From Cryptomeria japonica (lineage: Eukaryota; Streptophyta; Pinopsida; Cupressales; Cupressaceae), in contig NC_081410.1 in the NCBI RefSeq assembly GCF_030272615.1, positions 189,553,619-189,617,618 on the forward strand: a stretch of 64,000 bases of DNA, written 5' to 3'. A program made the translations under genes and the position numbers. Position 1 is the stretch's first letter. The number at the start of each line of letters is the position of its first letter. Positions 56,271-64,000 of this stretch are shown piece by piece. Under the pieces are notes generated by a model. That model had not been told where the DNA came from, ran no database searches, and saw only the letters and a list, made by a program, of their open reading frames with translations.

Positions 56271-59230
56271 TGATATGGTACAAAATCTTCTCCAAAGATT
56301 CAAATCCGCATAAGAACAAAGCTCCAAGACCGGGCACAAAGAAAAACACCAACATGAGGGAAAAACCCCAATGGCAAAAATCTCCAACGACCCGACCAAT
56401 GTGGAACCTACAAGGAACCACCCCCTGAGCTAGGAGATGTCACTAGGTCCCAACTCACACACTAAGCCTAGGTTGACGCTTGACCAAAAGACTGACTTCA
56501 AAACATCACGTACTCAACATGCTTTCAAATATCACAAAGAACATTAAACTCCAGAGACCGGTAACATAAATAAAATCATGCGAATAACACAAGGGACTCA
56601 CATGCACAAGGGAGTGTCATCACATGCCAGAAACAAAAATAGGCAAAAGCCTATTGGCATGCAGAGCCATCTCGATCTTGGGAGAGAGACCAAGGGAGAT
56701 TGACTTACCGTCTCCACGGTCTTCTCATGCTCAGCCTAAAACATCCTCCCTAGGTCTGAGTCATGAGACACTGATAAGTTATTATCTTTTTAGATTATCT
56801 AACTACCCATACCCATTGATTATTTAGTTATCACTTAATTATAAAATGGAAAACTCCCTTATGCCCACAATGTCTGAACTTCATGCATCCTTACAAGGAA
56901 CCTCATATTTTAAATCATTAGTTTTATGTTGCTGATTTATTCCTTCTTAATTATTTAATTTGGTTCTTAATTTTTTTTTAATGCAAAGGAAAGTATTATT
57001 TTATATGTTGCAGATTGAAATCTACTAGGGAAGGTGAGCCCCCACACCCCATGGTGTGGGTGGGCAGAGCACCTCCCCATGGTGTGGAGATGGTGCTTAT
57101 GTACCACCCCACGCTGTGAGTGGTGCTTGCACCATCCCACGATGTGAGGTGTGGGCAATTCCCAACCCAATCATGGGCTCTAAAACATTTACACAACCAA
57201 CATAACCAAAAATAAAAAATAAAAGTAAATAAAAATTATATATTCCAAACAAATAATTTTTTTGGAATCACAGGACAATACCCAAGACAAGGGAATATAT
57301 ATATTCGGGTTTATTACCCCATTCAAAAAAAGAGACATCTACAAATTTAACCAATATATCAGTTAGATTTTGAATTCAAACACAGGTAAACAATATATAG
57401 TTACATTTCTCCATTGAAACACAACCAATAGTGAATTAAGTTTGCAATCCACAAACCCCAAATTGTCTCAAGACAATTTTAACAACAATCCCTTCTATTC
57501 AAAACCCTAAAATGCAACACATATTCAATGCTGAAATCAAAGCGGGGGAATAAAATTGAACAGGGAAAGAAAACAAACAATCCTACCTTTACCCTGTGTG
57601 ATGGAGGAGAAGCATGTTGTGGATCTTTGCTCACCTCCAACACAACCACAAGCCAACCTTCTCAAATTGAGGAAGAAAGAATGATGCAAATGCATTCACG
57701 GGAACACTATTATTGTTTTCCCCAAAATAAGATACCCTAGCCTATTAATAAAATATTCTTCAATTCATATACTATTATTGTTCACATTACTTAGATTAAT
57801 TTTCCCATTTCATTTCATGGAAATTCAAAAATGGAATCATAGAACATATATATATGTTAATTATTTCGAATTAAAATTGTAATAAAACATATAACAATTA
57901 AATAATAACATAAAAGCAAATATAAAAGCAAACATAAGAGTAAATATAAAAGGGCGAATATAAACAAAATAAGTATAAAAGGGGTAATTGTTTTATTATT
58001 TACCCTTATTAATTTTATTATTCAATATATATTAATTATCGCCAAAAATCAAATAAGTTTTTGAGGTGAAATAATTTAAATGATTATTAATCTTCGCAAC
58101 TCAAAAATTGCTAAATCGTAATAATTCTAAATAACGCTAAATTAAACTCAAAGCGCAAATAACAAAGTGACCAAGGATTATTAAAACATCAAATGCCAAC
58201 TTAGTAAATCAAAACATCGTTATTAATTAAATCTAGGTAGACATTATTAAATAATTTAAAATAAACATTATCAAATAATTTAAAGTGACATTATTAAGGA
58301 AATCCGAGTAAACATAATCGAATGCATGACTCACCATACAACATACTCATATACCGAGATGACATGACAAAATGGTGAAACTCGCCAAGACCGACGACAA
58401 TACTAGCAACCAACTAGACCTAGTGTGTGAGTAGGGGATAATGACATCTTCGATAACATATTGTCATTGGGAAGAGGCTCGTACCTGTCAAGCTAGGGGA
58501 TCTAGCACCCGGTTGCTTGGGAGGAATGAGTGCCTTATTACATGCAATCCCTGCAATCACAAATGATACATGTGCCTATATACGTATACATATATCCATA
58601 CATCACAAGCATGTGGGCGAATGTCTCAGTGACACATTTGCTCACAATGAGCGATGTGACGTTGATTCTGCCATGCATACAGTCAAACAGTATCCATACA
58701 GAAGACACACACACAACTCATGAAGCGTCGCATGATAAGTAAATCAAATTGGGGTTAGTAAATCTATTTCATAATAAAGCACAATCCATGAATTCTATCA
58801 AGTACATAATAACAAGATACTGTCGCTAACCATCTATGCATCGATCATATCATACTCCACATAGCAAATCAAAATCACATAACATCATAACTACTCATGA
58901 GCAAAGTCCTGAAAAACAAATATCATGAAATCATGTAATGTCTAACATCCAACATCAACATTTGAGAAATGTGAGAACCCATAATTGATCTAAACATCAT
59001 ACATGTCTAATCATATCCATCATACAAAAATAGGAATTCTGATCAAGTCTGTCAAAAATGGAACAAGGGTCTATTCAAGAGTGGACTCTACACCATCTTC
59101 GGTGCAACCATCAGATAACGTGGGTCCCCATAACATCTAACATCCTAAATCAAAATCCCGAACATCCTTCCTTTGGCTCAACAAACCTATCACGGGTATC
59201 ACATCAACCAGGTCAAGGAGGGGCATTACA
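56271..59230 (-). repeat. Divergent gypsy-type LTR (LTR K), left end unclear
   Basis: The plus-strand end GGTCAAGGAGGGGCATTACA at 59230 matches the ends of LTR J and LTR L, and the order of features is the same: CTAGGAGATG-type text, a TTATCTxxxTAACTACCCA block near 56790, a GC-rich palindrome cluster (57035-57155), AT-rich DNA, then a CATATAACATCA-type tail. Overall sequence is too different to call it the partner LTR of J. The low-coordinate limit is not visible. Confidence 0.55.
57035..57155. repeat. GC-rich palindrome cluster in LTR K
   Basis: CACACCCCATGGTGTGGG, CTCCCCATGGTGTGGAG and two weaker versions, CCACCCCACGCTGTGAGTGG and CACCATCCCACGATGTGAGG, in about 120 bp. The core CCCATGG is self-complementary. 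It occupies the place where LTRs J and L have their own, different palindromic arrays. Confidence 0.75.
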
Positions 59231-59235
59231 ATAGA

Positions 59236-59236
59236 C

Positions 59237-59283
<47 letters not shown>

Positions 59284-59297
59284 CACACACACACAAA
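59236..59297. repeat. TG/CA dinucleotide run
   Basis: ATGTGTGTG...TATACACACACA next to the end of LTR K. Together with 47296-48443 it suggests that the whole gypsy block lies inside one former microsatellite. Confidence 0.95.
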
Positions 59298-59844
59298 TAT
59301 ATATCATTTCATTTGAAAAATGTGTGGATTATGAAAGATGTGAAGTTGAGGTAAAGATGTGTGTGGTGGAATTTTTGGATCTAATTGACGAATGGTTTCT
59401 TAAGGTAGTGTATGAAGAGAAACTAAATTTTAGGGAGATTACTAGGTGCAATGATGTTGAAGGCTTACTCAATGTAATTCATATTTTCATATATCCTACT
59501 CTAAGATAGTAAATCCCTTCAACAGGTCCTTATATACTATATATTTACCCAAGATAGTAGCTTTAGCTACAAGTCAATTTAGAGAGAAATGTGCTTCCTT
59601 AGGAAGTAAGCCTTATAAATTGTAATACTTGTTCATATATCGTGAGATTGCTCTCACCATGTTTTTTTCCCTCCTTAGGTTTTCCACGTAAATTTGATGT
59701 TCTCTTATGCATTGGTGTTCATTACTTTATCTTTCTTTGTTGCTAATAAAATTAAGGTTGTGGAATTTGAATTATGCTAAAAAAGTTTTAAGTTTTGTTC
59801 AAGACTGATTCACCCCCACTCTTAGTATTGGGGTGTGTTCAACA
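59298..59844 (+). repeat. Copia LTR fragment (3' half)
   Basis: Carries the R hairpin (59660-59690, with TTTTCCACGTAAA) and the C-rich U5 motif CTGATTCACCCCCACTC (59806-59829), and ends GTGTTCAACA at 59844. The U3 start is missing. The sequence after it does not show a primer-binding site, so this is a broken solo LTR. A short plus-strand frame at 59243-59509 overlaps its left part and has no domain. Confidence 0.65.
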
Positions 59845-60035
59845 CCTATGATGGATATGTATTGTGATGTAATTATGCAAAGTCATGTTGCCAACATTTT
59901 TGAGCCTCGTATTGTTTGTTCTCTTGTGAAAATTTGAGCATGTTTATGGGTTTTAACAAGGTTGGCATTGTGAATACATTTAGTTTAAGTTTTGGGGGAT
60001 AGTAGTTTTTTCTTGAATGTGTTTTTCTAGGGTAA

Positions 60036-63000
60036 TGTAATGCCCCGCTAGGAACTCTGAAGGAAAACCCACAACAAGGGTGAAACAATTTTTTTTTTTA
60101 AAGTATAAACATCATAAGTGCATTTACACAGCATGCACGATAACACAAGCAAAAGACTTACACCGGAATTCCTTAAGGGTTACCAATGAAGAATTAACTT
60201 CAAGAATAAATTTCACAACATCATAAATACACATATGCATCAATAACTCAATGATCACAAGAAGCCAAAGAAAATAAAGATTCATCATAGAAAGATTGAA
60301 AGGATACAACATAATTTCCACTTCAATAAGCATTTACTAACATCATCAAGGAAACTGATAAAAACATCCAAACATAGGATTACATTGTTCTTCCAGTACA
60401 TAGCTTCTCAATAAACATAAAGGATAGGTCTCATCCAATTAAAAGGCTACATAAGATCAATATTACAATGATACAATGACCACATAGGTCTACAAATACC
60501 AATATTCTTAAAAAAAAGAGATGAAGCATGAATCACGAACCACATAAACACCTGCGAAGCCAATCCTCGCATGAAGGCACAAATCCGAACATCCGGTGGG
60601 AAGTGGCACTACCACACGACCATGTAATTCCCAAAATGGAATCACCCCACCATACTAGGAGATAGATGAGGACCCTCAAACAAGCATAAGCATGACATGG
60701 TCGACAAACAATGCGACTCCATGACAACACAAAAGACTTCACAAGAATCCAGGTGACTCAACTTAAAAAACACAAGTGAATTGACATCACAAAACACAAG
60801 TGAACCAAAAGAGAGAGTGTCATCGCATAGCTTGATGGTTACCTTGGTAGGCTCTCATAGGTCCTGGATCTTTGTCCTAGTAACCTCTCCCAAACCTCCG
60901 GCTCCAACTAAGTCTCATGCGGACCCTTCCAGCCTTTCGTGAAGACAAGGTGGTTGGTTTTCCATTCCAGGACTTCTCACTACATTATGAGCCTCAATAC
61001 AAGCACCCACATATGTGCGAGGTAATTTATCTTATTAATGTTATGAAACCACCCACCTAATCAATTCAATAGATTACAAATTATTATCTGACTTTCATTG
61101 GGTCGTAATACCTACCACTTTGGGTGCGACCCCCAAGTGAAAGCCACTCTCTCAAAGGACACTACACAAGCATGGTCACTCTCTGAGGACCCTATGGCGA
61201 AGCAAACATCCATAACACCACTATCAGAAACAAGTGGTCAAACAAGGACATACTGACTCTTGACTAACCATAAGGAAAAGACACTACATGGTTAAGACAA
61301 CTGAGCCAACATATATCAGTTGGTCAAAGGTACCAATTACACCACCATAGGATGACTGAACCATAGACCAGAATATCACAATAAACACTTGCAAGGACAG
61401 CTAAATACATCAAATCAACACTCAAACAATCTTTGAAAATATCAGCATCATAAACACTTGCAACATCATTGATTAAAAATTAAATAAAACACTCCTTTCC
61501 AACAGTCACATCTAATCAATTTCCAAATCAATATTCCAAATCTACCCAGTTGAATCTCTAATTCATGCCTTAATTTTCATTGATAAATTTATTAACCACA
61601 TAATAAAAATCACATGAAACTCACATTGCATCACACGATACCACTTTAAACATTCCGTTTATAAAATTGAAGTTCTTAACACAAACCGGTTTGGAGATCG
61701 GTGAGGGCTAAAAAACTAAGCGGGGGTCAAACCAACCCGCAGTTGTGCTACTGCCGAGGAAACAAACACCACTTACCGGTAGTGCTGCTACCACTAGTAA
61801 CACTTCTGCTACCAACCGGTAACACTTACCACTTCCAACCAGCAACACTTACCACTTCCAATCGGTAACACTTACCACTTCCAACCGGCAACACTTACCA
61901 CTTCCAACCGGTAACACTTACCACTTCCAACTGGCAACACTTACCACTTCCAACCGGTAACACTTACCACTTCGAACTGGTAACACTTACCACTTCCAAC
62001 CGGTAACACTTACCACTTCCAACCGGTAACACTTACCACTTCGAGCATTCTATTTCCATAATTATTTCACGGGAACACACATACAGTGCCAATTTCCAAA
62101 ATTCCAAGGAAGAGTTTACCAGCAAGCTAAATGGTGAAATAGACACACTGGAAAGAATAGCTAGCCAAATCATGACATAATAGAAACAAGGATGCACCCA
62201 GCAAGCCCAATCTAAAATTCTTTCTTTCCAAAGAAGAGGTAAATCAAGAAATTGCTTGCTATGAACAAATAACACACAACAGAGAAGAAATGAACAAATT
62301 CCTTTCTTGAATGCAACCATATGCTTATAGCATTACACAATCAACTATATCAAACAATCTTTCTTCCATTTCAATATTCGAAAAAGAATCTACAGGCAAA
62401 ATACATGAATTTCCACACACAAGAAGCAAACTGAAAATTTCAAAAAACAAATTCAAAACAAGAAGGGAACCTCCAACCTTGAAGCAATTAGCAGGAAAAA
62501 GGGATGAAGAAACTCTAGTCTTGCAACCAGGTCGAATTTCCAGCTCCTTGAGGAAGTTTTTCCAGAATTTTCTCTCCAAAATCCTCTTCTTCTCCTACCG
62601 TGAATGCCCAAAATATATTTTAACCCAAGCTTCTAGGTTAAAGTTTTCATCCAATCAAATTTAAATATTTTAAAACTAAAAAGGCAATCAGATTTATTTC
62701 TTTCCCAAAAATAATAATTCTTTCCAATGATTAAATTAAAAAGGCCAAATGGAAAAATAAAAAGGAAAACTTTTATTTATTTCTTTTTCCATAAATACTT
62801 ACTTCAACATAAGCATTTAACCTTTTTAAATGGCTAGGCAATTTATTTATTTCACAAAAATATTAATGCAACTTTACACAATAAATTAACCCATTTAACC
62901 ATTTAATCTAACAATTCATCAATTTAATAAATCAATAATCATAGAGCATAATAATTAAATGATTACGCCAACACAAAATAGCATCATCCATTTAAATTAA

Positions 63001-63652
63001 ATAACCATTTAAATAAACAGAAACACACAAAACCAAGGCAGATCAGATGACGCTCTCAAATGACCAAACCAAGACACCATGACATGCATAACAGCCAGAT
63101 GGGGGAAACAAAACTGACTAACAACACTCACATGAGTGTAACTATGGTCAAGCTAGGGTACAACAACTATCTCCTCCACTCCCATTGGCTATATAAGGCA
63201 TGCTCAGACCTGCGAAACCAGGTGGAGTCAATACCCCGTACCTACCCGGTACTAGTACCTACAATGTCCTGCACCAAAGAACCACACGTGCATATAGACC
63301 AATATATATATATATATGGTAAACACACTAATGAAGGAGAATCGTGATGTTCCCTATCTCACCAGAGTGAGTGAAGGAAAATCATCCCCTCGCATCCCAA
63401 TACACTTGCAAACATGCAACATATAAATAACGCATCGCAATATAAGGGAAAAGTGTCAGTCCATGATAATGATCCATAAAATAACATTAATCATAAGCAT
63501 TGAAATACTGCATAAATCATACACCATAAATCTAGATAAAACATGAAATAACATCGCATAATATCCGAATCAAAATACAAAAATGTTCCACAGAACAGTC
63601 ACTGAAGTAACTCAAAACATACAAAAGAGGCTAATCGAGGAGGGGTACTACA
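60036..63652 (-). mobile_element. Solo gypsy LTR (LTR L) with 5-bp TSD
   Basis: Limits TGTAATGCCCC (60036) to GGGGTACTACA (63652), flanked by GGTAA at 60031-60035 and 63653-63657. It aligns with LTR J over most of its 3.6 kb, including the GAAAACCCACAACAAGGGTG block near one end and the TCCCTATCTCACC block near 63350. There is no internal region, so LTR-LTR recombination has removed the element body. Confidence 0.9.
61814..62043. repeat. Ten-copy 23-bp tandem repeat in LTR L
   Basis: Units start at 61814, 61837, 61860, 61883, 61906, 61929, 61952, 61975, 61998 and 62021 with constant period 23. Each contains GGTAACACTTACC, an inverted repeat with 5-bp arms and CAC loop; a few units have GGCAA or CAGCAA instead. 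Copies differ at one to three bases. LTR J has a different array at the same position. Confidence 0.95.
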
Positions 63653-63657
63653 GGTAA

Positions 63658-64000
63658 TCATTGTGTCATTTGGTGAATGTTTTATTCTATATATTTTTTT
63701 GAAACTGTTTGATTTTAGTTTCCATAAACTTCTCTTATTGTTGATCAATCTAATATGTATTTCCTATTATATTTCATTTAAAATGATGTGAATTTTTATA
63801 AGATGCTATATAAACAAAAAATTGTGACTATTTCACAATATTTATGACATGGTAGAGTGACCATTTCTAATTATAACTTTAAAGGCCTTTGGATTTCCTA
63901 CAAAGTTTTGTCGAATGATTAAAGTTTTGATGGAATATGTTTGAACACAGGTTGACATCAATGACTCACTAACATAGGAGTTTGTGTTGAAAACATTCAT
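63658..64000. other. No gene recognised
   Basis: This is the flank of the solo LTR. It continues the sequence that precedes 60031. A GACATCAATGACTCA echo near 63955 resembles the copia U3 motif in reverse, perhaps the start of another LTR beyond the window. Confidence 0.4.

Noticed and set aside
48444-59230. LTR J and LTR K as the LTR pair of one gypsy element
   Set aside because: They share ends and layout but not sequence over most of their length, and the flanking five bases do not match.
61814-62043. Regular repeats resembling a CRISPR array
   Set aside because: Units are contiguous with no spacers, lie inside a plant LTR and have no cas genes nearby.

Overview
The window is nuclear DNA of a seed plant and is made almost entirely of old transposable elements. 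I found no host protein-coding gene, rRNA, tRNA gene or CRISPR array. The AT-rich composition, kilobase-scale LTRs, repeated nesting and heavy decay by stop codons suggest a large, slowly purged genome. A gymnosperm such as a conifer is my guess. That is inference; nothing here names the species.

Layout. 1-12.0 kb holds degraded material: an LTR-like relic, a nine-unit minisatellite of long palindromes (1681-2137), two LTR-like segments that both open with TGTAGACACCTAAA (2671 and 10578), a field of diverged short motifs (3871-5745) and a Ty1/copia gag-protease relic (7010-7990). 12.08-18.84 kb is a 5'-truncated L1-type LINE on the minus strand. It has a CCHC ORF1, an ORF2 (endonuclease, a reverse transcriptase that has lost its active-site block, a Cys-rich domain, RNase H) and an unexpected third reading frame ending in an acidic coiled coil. 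20.4-38.0 kb is a plus-strand Ty1/copia cluster: gag, RNase H tail, LTR A, a second gag with four zinc knuckles, an extra ORF, LTR B. The extra ORF is split by a nearly complete minus-strand copia element (element 1, 25041-35204). Element 1 itself carries a solo LTR, a miniature TRIM-type element and a third LTR, all inside its own LTRs. 38.4-46.4 kb has another copia LTR start and then a complete minus-strand copia element (element 2, 39107-46401). 47.3-48.4 kb is a compound microsatellite. 48.4-55.4 kb is a minus-strand Ty3/gypsy chromovirus-like element with a 3.9 kb LTR and a truncated 5' half. 56.3-63.7 kb contains two more LTRs of that broad type and a copia LTR fragment.

How the parts relate. 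The copia elements share one architecture: gag with a CCHC knuckle, protease, integrase, reverse transcriptase, RNase H, several polypurine tracts, then an LTR with a conserved U3 motif (TTGTCATTGATG), a conserved R-region hairpin and a conserved C-rich U5 motif. Junction-level evidence (5-bp target duplications TGAGT, CAGAC, CAAAC, GAAGG/AAAGG, GGTAA, plus empty sites in the sister LTR) gives a relative insertion order.

Most interesting signals: (1) an inverted repeat that brackets the polypurine tract and LTR start in four copia junctions; (2) related-looking extra ORFs in a LINE and in a copia element; (3) a perfect miniature LTR element with an empty-site control; (4) GC-rich palindromic minisatellites of different sequence at the same relative place in three gypsy-type LTRs, with a similar palindrome array near the window start.
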